DNA of 64,000 nt, taken from Strongylocentrotus purpuratus (Eukaryota; Echinodermata; Echinoidea; Camarodonta; Strongylocentrotidae). Numbering within the stretch: the stretch's first letter is position 1; each line of letters begins with the position of its first letter. The stretch lies in the NCBI RefSeq assembly GCF_000002235.5, contig NW_022145613.1:10230429-10294428 (forward strand), read 5' to 3'. Positions 22,926 to 34,185 of this stretch are shown piece by piece. The notes below the pieces were generated by a model, which saw only the letters and a program-made list of their open reading frames with translations, was not told where the DNA came from and did not search any database. The translations under genes and the position numbers were made by a program.

Positions 22926-23675
22926 TTTAAAGGCCCATGACATCGAAATGCAAGTGTATTCCTGTTGGTGTGCAGTCCTGCATACATCTCATATTTTGAT
23001 ATGTAAACTTCTGAATTTGTTTCATAGATTTTTAGATATTTTTTGAAATATTTGTTTTTCAAACTTGCTAAGCTCCACCCCAAAAACCTCCAGATCTCAT
23101 TCCCCTTGTGACATCATTTGTCAGTCATCAATGTGCTAACTAGAGAAAGTGGCATGTAACTTTGCCAAAGTTGACCACCTGTTACAATACCACAAACAAT
23201 AGCAACATATACGTTGCTATGTCAGACATGTCAGACTAAACTAATATTCTAGAATAGACAATGGTATGTAATTTCCCCCAGCTTAGCACACCTTCATAAT
23301 AGAATTGCAAGCTTCTATACATAATGTACAATACATCATCATTGCCTTTGTCTTCCTGGTGATGCTACAGCATGTCTGACGTAGCAACGTATATGTTGCT
23401 ATTGTATTACGTGTTGTAACAGGTGGTCGACTTCGGCAAAGATACATACCACTTTCTCAAGTTAGCTCATTGATGACTGACAGATGATGTCACAAGGGGA
23501 ATGAGATCTGGAGGTTTTTGGGGTGGAGCTTAGCAAGTTTGAAAAACAAATATTTCAAAAAATATTTAAAAATCTATGAACCAAATTCAGAAGTTTACAT
23601 ATCAAATATGTGATGTTTGCAGGACTGCACACCAACAGGAATACACTTGTATTTCGATGTCATGGGCCCTTTAAA
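22926..23675. mobile_element. 750-bp foldback element with about 300-bp inverted arms
   Basis: The left arm 22926-23230 starts TTTAAAGGCCCATGACATCG. The right arm 23370-23675 ends CGATGTCATGGGCCCTTTAAA. The arms are reverse complements at high identity (for example AAACCTCCAGATCTCATTCC with GGAATGAGATCTGGAGGTTT) around a spacer of about 140 bases. No open frame of note. A non-autonomous DNA element is the best reading. Confidence 0.88.
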
Positions 23676-26507
23676 CAAAAGATGTTGTTTTGCTATTAGG
23701 TGCCATTCGATCGGTCTGATTTTTTCTTCTCCCCTCCCCCCTAAAAACAGCGACCGTCGCCCAAACAGATAGATAGATAACAATCATTGGGCCTATTTTC
23801 ACGAGACATGCTGAACTTCCCTTATCTCATCTTTATACCTGAGCAGAAACTGCATTTAAAGTATGACTTTGAAATATATATATACGGCATATATTTGTTT
23901 TTATATTCATTTATATTTATAATCATAATGCCTCAAAACGAATTTAGGTATTTCTTATAATAGTTTTGTATATTTTATCTATCATACCGTTAGTTAATGA
24001 GAACAGCCTTAAAAAAACCTTGATTTCTTTTGGTGATCCGCAGGCATTAGCTGATGGTTTCTTTTTTTTCGTATTCGTATTTGTTACTATAATTTGTTTT
24101 CTTGTCTTCTCCGCTATTTGTTACACTCCTGAAACTTAAGAAAACATTTGTACTAGGTCATACCCACGAATCGAACCCTAGACCTTGACATTTTCCAAAA
24201 TGATTTCTAATATTTAATTGACCTTACAACATAATATTTTGGACGTGGGTCCGAAATTGATAGAAAGGGAATGATTACCAAACTGTTTGAAAACAGTGTC
24301 ATTTTCAAACGCCCTCCGGAACCGATAAGGATGGGATTAGAGCAACATTTATTCCCCTTCTCATTGTCACCCCCCCCCCCCCCCCCTCGAGTTTTAACAA
24401 ACTGGTTTCAGTAAAATTGAATAACATTACTAAACTGACAGTTTGGTCCAATCTATAACAAACATAACATAATTCAATTCTAAAGCCATCCTCAGATTCA
24501 AACAACTGATCATACTGAACGTTTAACATCATCATTCATGTCATTACATCATTAAGTTTATCTTAGCCTAGTCAATTACTGTTTAGAACATAATTAGAGA
24601 GAACAATCAACACCATATCAGGCGTTATGAAATGACACATTACTATCATTGTCAATACCAACTTAGCGTCATGTATTTCTCGTATGTACGACAATTAATT
24701 CAAACTTACCGTTTTGATAATAGTTGGGGTTGACAAACTTAAATTCCTAGATCCTGTCACGTACCAGTCTGCGTAACCTACTGATTCAGCGGAGTCGACG
24801 GAAGGCCATTTACTGACCAAACTTTGAGAGCTGAGCAAATACTACCACATGCTTTAAGGGTCCATTGTATTGATGTTAACCTCGCTTGAGTTTTTGCCTC
24901 TTCTGTTTCGGGCCGTTTAAAGGTTGTATTTGATCTGTACCAAAACGTACGTTTAATAGGTTAGTCCGCCCCCCCCCCCCCTAACCCGGCCCTCGACCCG
25001 CACGCACAGAAACAACTTAGTCAACGATAAAGGTATCCAGTTTTATTTGTTTTATGACTGTCATTTGTCAATATTTACCAAATAAAAAGTCTCTTTTAAA
25101 AGTATGATGTAAATTGTGTTTTGTTGATTTTATATTTTAGTTTGTGTACACAAAAATCTCTTCCGGTGTGTGGTTGTGCCGAGGTACCGTTAAATGTTGG
25201 CGGGCGGTTTGGCGTAATCTAAAGAGTAATCACGAAAGCAAAATTTAAAAAGAAAAAATTAAATTATTTATTTTGTATCAAAACGAAACTCTCTTCCACA
25301 TTTTTCATACATGCGTTAGTCAAAATTATCATTATTATCATCATTTTTATTTGAGGGGCGGGGCAGGGGTCACCCCCCCCCCCCCACCCCCGCCCCGGCG
25401 CTGAAAGGACTTAACATAACATGCAGTTTAAACCGGTTTAGTAGAGAAGAGTTTGTTGTCATTTTCTATCAAGTCATGAAAAGTAGAGTTCTTTCCCGTA
25501 CCCGTCAAAATTTACTATGTATTGGCCTGAACCTAACGCAAGTCAATCAGAATTGAAATGTAATTGTATTTTTGTTGATTTCACGTAAGGTCCGTCTGAG
25601 CGCGATTATTAAAATGGGAATTACATGGCAGAACCAAGATGACTAGATGAGAACTACTTTTGACCACTTGGTTGCTGAGTTGGTACTCGAGTTGGTTCGG
25701 CGCAACTCGGGGTGGCTCGGCCGAACTCGTATTTAGAACAATCATGCAGAATAGCACCGAAGTAGTTTGGACCCGACACGAGCCCAACACAGCGCTGTGT
25801 GAAAGCGGCTTCGGTGCGACTTGAATGAATGTCCTCGCTGTGTTGGTTAAGACCAAACATTAGTTGTATCAAGGAGATACCACATCAAAGTTTATTTGCC
25901 ATGTTTTAAGGGGTCAGTTTTCATTCCTATGCTTGTTACAAAACTGCAAATCTTTTATTTATTTTAAAAACTCCTCTGTCTAAATCGTATACTTGCACAA
26001 GTCTACACAATTAGTTGGGTCTACCTCAATACATAAATACTAGCAGGTTTATATCCATATATTAGTTTATTATATCCATAATGTATATTTAAGGATTATT
26101 TTACGCGATTTCAGACCAAAATACTCCTAAATTTGAAAATAATAAAACGTGGTCTGTTCACGTGAGCAAACAAGTAGGAGCTCATAACCCTCAAGTTGTT
26201 GGTCTTTCGTAAGCATATAACTGAATCGTTTCGTGGAACTAAAATATAAAAAGGTGGCAAAAGGAAGGACAAAGCACTTTGGTCAGTTTTTTAAGTATAA
26301 TGCATCAATAGACGAGGAGGTAAAAAAAAAATAATGTAGTACTAAATCCATATAGGTTAACTGTTCATCTATCGATATCAGGCCCATTAAAGCTTACTTG
26401 TATGGGAAATACACTGGACACAATATGTATAGAAGAGATTTTCCGCTCGGGATTCCAAAGTCTACCAAAAAATTCTGACTAAAATAAAACAGAAAAAATA
26501 AGATAAG

Positions 26508-26765
26508 ATGAAGAAGAAGAAGAAGAAGAAGAAGAAGAAGAAGAAGAAGAAGAAGAAGAAGAAGAAGAAGAAGAAGGAGGAGGAGAAAAGAAAAAGAAGG
26601 AGAAGGAGGAGGAGAAGAAGGAGGAGAAGAACAAGAACAAGAAGAAGAAGAACAAGAAGAAAACGAAGAAGAAGAAGACGAAGAAGAAGAAGAAGAGAAG
26701 AAGAAGAGAAGAAGAAGAAGAAGAAGAAGAAGAAGAAGAGAGAAGAAAAAGAAGAAGAAGGAAAA
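26508..26765 (+). repeat. GAA/AAG polypurine tract, about 250 bp
   Basis: Almost pure purine on the plus strand, mostly GAA triplets with GGA and GAAAA interruptions. The long frames across it (poly-Lys/Glu or poly-Ser) are artefacts. Confidence 0.95.
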
Positions 26766-27353
26766 ATAGAGGAAAAAAATCCGTTTCTTTTTCAGACCCA
26801 GAACCCAAAGGTTTTACGTTCCTCGATATCTCTATATATACGTTTCATTATATCACCACAGGCAGCACCAACGTCATCGTTCATTTTCTTTCTGAAAACA
26901 ACATTACAGAGACCAAATAAAGATTGAAATTTTGGGTGTTCACATTGGAATCTAGAAACCTTTCATCCAAAGGAATATAATGAAAGTAAGAAAAAGTACG
27001 ACAATGCTTTAAAAGTTGACATAACAGCCGGAACAAATACCACCCCAGATATAACATGATGCAATGATAACTAGTTCACATCCGATTTTAAAACACTGAA
27101 TCGATTTCTCTTCCCACGGCTTTTCATATTATGATGGTGTATACATTTTGTTCATGTGTTTTCCACATAGGCTGACCAAAGTCCGCTGAACGGCCATTAT
27201 TTTTTTAAAGTCACTTTAAAAGGTTCAAATACGATGTTTAAGAATGATTACGTAATTGTTTTTATCTCGTTGGAATTGCAATTAGAAGATAATTGTTTTA
27301 AGATGGATATAGAAGCCGTTTAATTTGGTATCATTCTGTACCATTCCTTCAAC

Positions 27354-27622
27354 CAGTGACGTAATGCACAAATACTTTATGAGGGTGGGCAGAAAATCTG
27401 CATCATAAAAGGTCAACTGTTTGGGGGGGGGGGCAGAAGAAGAAAACAAGCATCATACAAAAGTATAATTTACAAAAAAATGAGAAAAAGACCCCGGAAA
27501 ATCACGTCGTTTTAACAACATTTGTAAATCACAAGTATCGAATTATAAATGAACCACTTTATAATTTTACTTTGGGGCAACTGCCCCCTACCCCCCCCCC
27601 CCCCCCCCATCAGTATGCCAGT
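27354..27622. repeat. Poly-C repeat family Y, copy 2
   Basis: It starts CCAGTGACGTAATGCA and ends CATCAGTATGCCAGTG, giving inversely related ends. The internal TTTGTAAATCACAAGTATCG block is shared with copy 1. Confidence 0.6.
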
Positions 27623-27778
27623 GCCCTTGACTCAATTAGATCGTGTGCAACGGCTGCAACATTGGGTAGCCCGATTGATATTTAGGATTCTAGGAAGGTT
27701 ATTGATCTAGATAGCGTAACATAAAAACCGACTTATAATCGTAAAAATCTACCTCCAATCCCGCTGCAAGTACCTGCT

Positions 27779-28134
27779 TCTAAAGCCTCTCTAAAGTGTT
27801 GGGAGCCCCACATTTGATGGCAAAAATGTCTTAAATTGTATCATAATGTGAAAGAGAATGTCATTTAAGACACAATTCTGCCAAGATCCCCCCCCCCCCC
27901 AATATGTGACTGAAGACAATTATTGATAAAAGAAACATAATTTGGGTATTTTGTTGTATGCAGAAAACTTAAATTGTGTATTATTTCATCATTATACGAC
28001 TTAAAACAGATTTGTTTTGAAAATCCTTGCAGATATGTGTCTTAAATGACATCCTCTTTCACATTATGATACAATTTAAGTGAAATTTCGCCATCAATCT
28101 TGGGGGCTCTCAACACTTAAGAGGGGCTTTAAGA
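27779..28134. mobile_element. Inverted-repeat element with about 100-bp arms
   Basis: The left arm TCTAAAGCCTCTCTAAAGTG and right arm CACTTAAGAGGGGCTTTAAGA are inverse. TTAAATTGTATCATAATGTG in the left arm pairs with CACATTATGATACAATTTAA in the right. The spacer holds a poly-C run. Confidence 0.8.
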
Positions 28135-29229
28135 TGCATTTTATTTATTCGTTACATAAAAAGTAATCCTTAAAGGTAATACAAAGTTTTGGTATGGGTC
28201 ATGAATTTGGTTCAATTGAACATATTGGAAGCATATGCGCAGTCAATTCGAAAGAGATATGATTTATATTAATATTGGGGAAGATACAAATAATAAACTT
28301 TTTATGGTACGGGACCGGGACTAGATATCAATAGGGACTTTTAAATTTACACGACGAGAACGTGTCGGCGTATTAGGACTTTTAAAGCATTTTCTCTTTT
28401 CTTTTCTTTTTGTCGGGTTAGGGTCAATATTTCGTAACCATGTTTGACGGCGCACTACATTGTGCTCTACTGTCGATAAAATCATTCAGTCAGGGGCGTT
28501 AGTAAAGAGAGGGGGTTGATATCCCCTCCTATTTTTTTTCGGCAAAGTTCGAACTTTTAAGCTTTGTTGCCAGATTGCTATACTTTATTACATTTTTTAA
28601 ATCTGATGAATGCTGATCTTTTTGATTGGATTTGTAATTAATAAAGACTCTGTATTCCAGGAAAATGTTCTGTGTGAATATCTTTCAAATTTCATAGAAT
28701 AATAGAGGAACAGACAAAACAACGTTTAGTTTCTCACATCATTTATTTTCAATGTAACTTTAAATTCAACACTGACATCCAGTTCACTAGTTAAGGCAGT
28801 GTTTTAACATGTCTATGTCAATACATCTATATTATTGCCAATTTATAGGGAACGTTCCTTTTTATCTAATATTAACAATAATCAATTTTATTTGTAAGCT
28901 GCGTGAGTAATATAAAATTTATCTTATATACAAAATGTACAAACTGCCCCTTAATAAAACATTTAGGTCATCAACCAGAGATTGACAATCTACGCTATTT
29001 TTAGAATAACCTTCTGTTCTTTCGTTATAGAGACAGATCTTACAACAATAAACGTAGGCCTATTTTAATTCAATCGAACGTTACTAATATATGGTTGAAA
29101 TGTGACATATCGTGTTCTTATTCAAATACCCTACGTTAAAATAGGTCATCATAATATCTTTCAAAATTTACACACTACATAAACTTACGCAACAATAAAA
29201 ATCCTACACGCTGTGTGTCCGACCGGATA

Positions 29230-29454
29230 CAGTGGCGGATCCAGGAGGGGGGTACAGGGGGCACGTGTCCCCCCGGCCAAAACAAAATAACAATAATAAT
29301 AATAATAATAATGTGCACTCCCCCCCCCCCCCCCCAATGAGCAAATTTGGGGCCGGCGCGATTTTCAAATATTCGGGAGCACAACAAAATATATATGTCC
29401 TCTTACTCCCCGTGTGCCCCCCCCCCCCCCCGGGAAGAAATTCCTGGATCCGCC
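29230..29454. mobile_element. GGATCC poly-C inverted-repeat element
   Basis: The left CAGTGGCGGATCCAGGA and right TTCCTGGATCCGCC are inverted repeats. The interior has an AATAAT run, poly-C blocks and GGGGCCGGCGCGATTTTCAA. Confidence 0.8.
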
Positions 29455-29901
29455 CATGGGATAGGTCGTGTATGAGGACAAATAAAATCCCATTTGAACA
29501 GGTTTGAATCTAGGGTTTGATGAATATTTCCCAAATTATGTTGAAGAAAAAACATCGTATACGAAAAATACTGATAGCAGTTAGGGTTTGTTAAATGTAT
29601 TTTCCTTGAAAAAATACAGCGTCAAGCGCTTTATTTTTGCAAAGTGTCCACAGCCCCTACCCTTACTACTGGAATGTGACAATGTCCTTTGCTTAATAAA
29701 ATTAATCTACGTCATAAAAAGGTCACCATAGATTTTAGATTCACATTACACATTTGCATGAATAATTACACATGTAAGTACCTTTCATCTAATTAGTGCG
29801 TTCGATATTTTCTTCAAAGAAAGGACATTTTCATAGTTCACAGTTTCACACACACTCGAAACAAACCGACAGGTATTTTCACCGTTTTAATAACAGCTCA
29901 A

Positions 29902-30097
29902 TTAAAATTTCGACGTAGCTGGCTCACTATTGCCTGTTGCGTCGCCATTCAACTCGCCCTTTTCGGTGACCTCGACACCGTTCGCCAACTTGATCTGGTC
30001 TTCCTCTTCGAATACGAGCTTGTAGAAGACGAGGACGCCGATGAAGAAGAGGGTGGAGAGGGTTTTCAAACAGACGACGAGGATCAGGGTGTTCTTC
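29902..30097 (-). pseudogene. Tandem partial copy of OATP-B last exon (helix 12 and tail)
   Basis: Starting at the stop codon of OATP-B, about 196 bases repeat the second half of exon 11: NTLILVVCLKTLSTLFFIG, KLVFEEEDQ, and the tail to ATSKF and TAA. The distal 90 or so bases (tail) look identical to the parent, whereas the helix 12 half has about ten differences, several changing residues. It has no acceptor with a pyrimidine tract, so it probably lies in the 3' UTR. Confidence 0.85.
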
Positions 30098-30408
30098 TCA
30101 GAATTTCGACGTAGCTGGCTCACTATTGCCTGTTGCGTCGCCATTCAACTCGCCCTTTTCGGTGACCTCGACACCGTTCGCCAACTTGATCTTGTCTTCC
30201 TCTTCGAAGACGGGTTTGTAGAAGACGAGGGCGCCGATGAAGAAGAGGATGGAGACGCATTTCAAGCAGACGACGAGGATGAGGGTGTTCTGGGCCAGGA
30301 TGGCGTTGTTGTACATCCAGCAGGTCCGCGCGCCATCGCAATCCTCTTCCCAGATGCTGCAGGCGTTGTCGATGAGGAGACCGAAGATGACAGGGCCCGG
30401 GACGGTGC
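30098..30408 (-). CDS. OATP-B coding exon 11 (C-terminal)
   Basis: After AAAACAG in phase 1 it encodes GTVPGPVIFGLLIDNACSIW, then CDGARTCWMYNN, helix 12 and an acidic tail ending ATSKF before TGA. Its second half is duplicated immediately downstream. Confidence 0.93.
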
Positions 30409-33400
30409 CTGTTTTGGTCAAGAGATGAGTAACAAGGGGATAAGGACAACGGTGGTTTAAAACCCATCAATACTAGTGAACAGGAGGGATTAGACTACCC
30501 TGTATGGTTACTGGAAAGGTGTTATCCAATCAAATAAGCTCTCAATTAACATAAGAAAAAGAGGATCATGGGGACCAATGTTCATCGATTATGCATAGTT
30601 TGTTATATAGAGGGAGCAAGTAGCTATAAGTAGTGCAGTGTGGCTTTAAGGCAGGCAACCAGCCCATGCCTCCCTTTTAAACCAATCTGGAATTCGTCAA
30701 GTAGAAATTCCCCCAAGTCATGTTTTTTTCTTCATAATTGCACCTCTGGAGGAATCCTTGATCCGCTACTGTACTAACGGATAAAGAGAGGGGGCGGGGG
30801 AGGGGCATTTACCCAATTTGCCTTCAACAAATCGACATGATACCAAAAAGGGATTTCTTGTAAATAATGATTATACTGACAAATGTCTGTTTTGAAATTA
30901 CTTATAAACTCAATATCATTTTCCTAATTGTGTAGATTATAAGTCATCCAAATCAATGGCAGCATCAATATTTCATTTACAATTTTGCAGATAGCGAGGC
31001 ACGATATAAAGTGTGCACCATTATGTTTTATTTACTTCTAATCTACGCATTCTATATGGTAAAAATAGGAATATACCATGGATATCTTACCTAATGCCCG
31101 ATATAGTAGTGAATTGATCCTAGAGCAAAGGCCTTCTGTGAATTGGCAACACACCTGTAGATAACGAGAGAGCGAGAATATAATAAATTCATTTTATATG
31201 ATTTCTATCAAAACTTGATAGCATAGAATTTTTAAGAAATCATCTTTATAGGTCAGTCTCATTGGCCTCTTGTGGTGCCTATAGAGATTACATGGATGTT
31301 CGGATTATGTATATATGTATGTCATTTTCATCTTTGCACATTTCTAGGGGCGATGCACAGGGCTACTAAATTGCCTTTGCTATCATAATGGTGCTTCAAT
31401 ACATTCATCAGCATCATCATCATTTACTGAAGTCAGCATTTTCCCTCTTACAATGGGTTTTTTTACTTTTCGCGCCATGATGGCACTTCCCCTCCCTCCA
31501 ATTCTTCATGTGTCGAGCATCCTCCTCATTTACACCAACCATACGGCTTTCTTACTTCACAAAATCTTTCCATGATATCTTCGGTCTTTCCTTCTCTCCT
31601 ATGCCGTTCACTTCCACATATCACACTCTTTTCACAGATTCATAATATTCCCTACTCAATACAGTCATGACCCATCCGTCTTAATCCACTTCTCTTGATA
31701 CCACTTCCACCACAGTTTCTTCCGGACCCAACCTTTCCATGCGCTCACTAATTTGTGTGCTTTCTATCGGACAGTTTCACACCACACATCTTTCGTATCA
31801 TGTTATCCCCAAGATACCTTCCACTTCTGTTTTCACACTGTTCGAGGAATTAACTCCAAGATATTCCCCCGTCCCCCCCCCCCCCGAAAAAAAATAGTGC
31901 TTACTACCCTCCCCCCCCCCCCCCCCCTGTCCTCCCCACTAAGCGAATTTGCGACCGGCGCGATTTTCAAATTTTCGGGAGCAAAAAAAAAAAAAAAGTG
32001 CTCTTATTCCCCCCCCCCCCCCCCCCTCCCTCCCCGCTTATTCAGCGGCCGGCTGAGTCGTTGCGAAATTTTCGGCCCGATTTAAAGATGTTAACCCCCC
32101 CCCCCCTTGAAAAAATCCTGCGTACGCTACTGATTTCACCCCATGCTATTTTGTGCCCCCCCCCCCCCCCCCTGTAAGAAATTCCTGGATCCGCCACTGT
32201 GTCGAGTTCGTCCTTACCTGAGCATGGCTGTGATCGACGGGACGATGGCGAAAAACGTGCTTAAAAGCATGATGAAGAGCAAGGCGAGGAAGAGGTTTTG
32301 CTGAGGGCATTCATAGCCACACTTTCCCGTTACTGCCCGAGTAATACCATCCTGGGATGCGTCTATGCAGCTGCAGTCAGAGTATTCCTAAAACAATACG
32401 TAAACACACATAAAATGATAGCAAACTAAGTTTTCATTAAAATGTGCTTTAAATCAATAACACAATGTTGCGTGAAAATGGGCTGACGATTTATACAAAA
32501 CAATAGAGTTACTTTTTTTAAAATCTGCATTATTGCATGAATTAAATCTTTACGATACGTGCTTCCAAATGTAGATACTTCATTGTTTAAATGATTTGGT
32601 AGCCTAAAAAAACATCATTCTAATATGCATAATCCGAGAACAAATTATACAAAATCAGTCGTCAAACACAGTGGTCTCCACTGAACTCACTTTTAGTATA
32701 GTTTAAGGATGGAAATTTGCCTAGAAGCCTCAATCAAACCCCCTCCCCCTCCCTCCCTCTTCATCTCCGAGTCCAAGGATTCGACGCACCTGACCGAAAA
32801 CGTTTTTATTCTTATTCGAAACAATTGTCAATTGAATGTCGGGCTCATGGTTAATCAATAATTTAACTAAATATTTTAGAAACGGGAATTGTTACTGCAG
32901 GGCCCTTCAGGACCACAATATACGAGGTTTCCCATACTGACATAACATGTCATTATCACCATCAGCATCATCAGGCGCGTACGCAGGGGGTTGGGGGTTG
33001 AACCCCCCCCCCCCTTGCGATTTTTGTTTAAATAATTTTTTTATAATAATATATTTAAAAAAAATAAAAAAACTATGCCACTGGCTGACCTAAAAAGGTG
33101 ACCTTAACCCCCAACCCCAACGGAGCAAAATGTCAAATTTTCAAATTTCGAGACCAAAAAAAAAAAGAGTCCTCTTACCCCCCCCCCCCCCCCCCTCCGC
33201 TTATTCAGCGGCTGGCGGAGTCGTTGCTAAATTTTCGGCCCGATTTAAAAATGTTAGCCCCCCCCCCCCCCCATACCTTGACATCGTCGACTTCAAACAT
33301 GTTAAGACAGCCGGCGTGACAGGGTGAATAGTAGAGGACATTGTCGCTGCCGCACACCGGATCGTAATCGTTGGAACAGTGACAGTCTGCGTTACAAGGC

Positions 33401-34152
33401 GCAGTCAGGTTCCCTTCGTCTCCAGTGAAAGGCAGTGATCTGCACATTGGTAACAAAAGTCATTTAAAGATAAAGTTGAGTTCTGGTCATGCGATTGAAT
33501 AGTGAAAGAAACGGTGTGGAATTGATCAGAAAAGGTTGATTGTCTAGCATTTAAGTATTGGTGTGTACTGCAAGGTTCTGGAATCGTCAAAATGATAAGA
33601 AATTTGGCCCATTCTTGGTAAAGTTACAAGCACTGTACACAGAAAGATGTAAATGGGATTTTACACGATCATGTGGCATAAAAATCCGTCCCGATTGTTA
33701 TGCTGTTACATGCCATATTTAGAATATGAAGGCATTTGAAGATCCATGCTTTTCAGGAACATGTTTTATCTGATATTCTTCCACACTTGCATAATAACAA
33801 TGATAACGCTCACAAATTTTGTTTCACCTCTTCCCAAAACTCAACCTTCTCTTTAACGAACAGAGCCCCGGAACAGAAAGAGTTGCAATCAATTGAAAAA
33901 AGGACAATGGCCAATCAAGATTATCGTTGATTGAACATGATTTTATATTGTTAAAAGGGCTGACTATTAACCAATCAAAATCGTTATTTCAAATTTGCAA
34001 TAGATAGCAAACCTTTGTATTACGGGGCCCTGATTTAAGATATTTGATTAACGCTCAGTAACTAAGTAACCTTTCAGTTTATTTTTGTGCTGCATGGAAT
34101 GTTTATTGTATCGCATTTATATCCATGTATGACCATCCAAAAATCATAAAAT

Positions 34153-34185
<33 letters not shown>

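Larger units (their letters stand above)
18272..29901. other. Gene-poor spacer between OATP-A 5' end and OATP-B 3' end
   Basis: About 11.6 kb without a recognisable gene. It holds TG and TA microsatellites, a degenerate satellite, the foldback element, family Y and other inverted-repeat elements, the GAA tract and scattered poly-C runs. Some of it must contain the OATP-A promoter and any noncoding first exon, which I could not place. For OATP-B, AATAAA on the minus strand at 29635-29630 is a possible polyadenylation signal. Confidence 0.7.

Noticed and set aside
24130-24180. tRNA gene on the minus strand (AGGGTTCGATTCGTGGG)
   Set aside because: Only the T-arm-like motif is visible; no matching D-arm or acceptor stem.
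25581-25872. Two overlapping minus-strand frames of 70-90 residues
   Set aside because: No motif, no splice support, mutually overlapping; probably chance open frames in a GC-richer patch.
26479-26927. Long frames rich in Lys/Glu or Ser/Phe across the GAA tract
   Set aside because: They are translations of a polypurine microsatellite in different frames, with no start context or homology.
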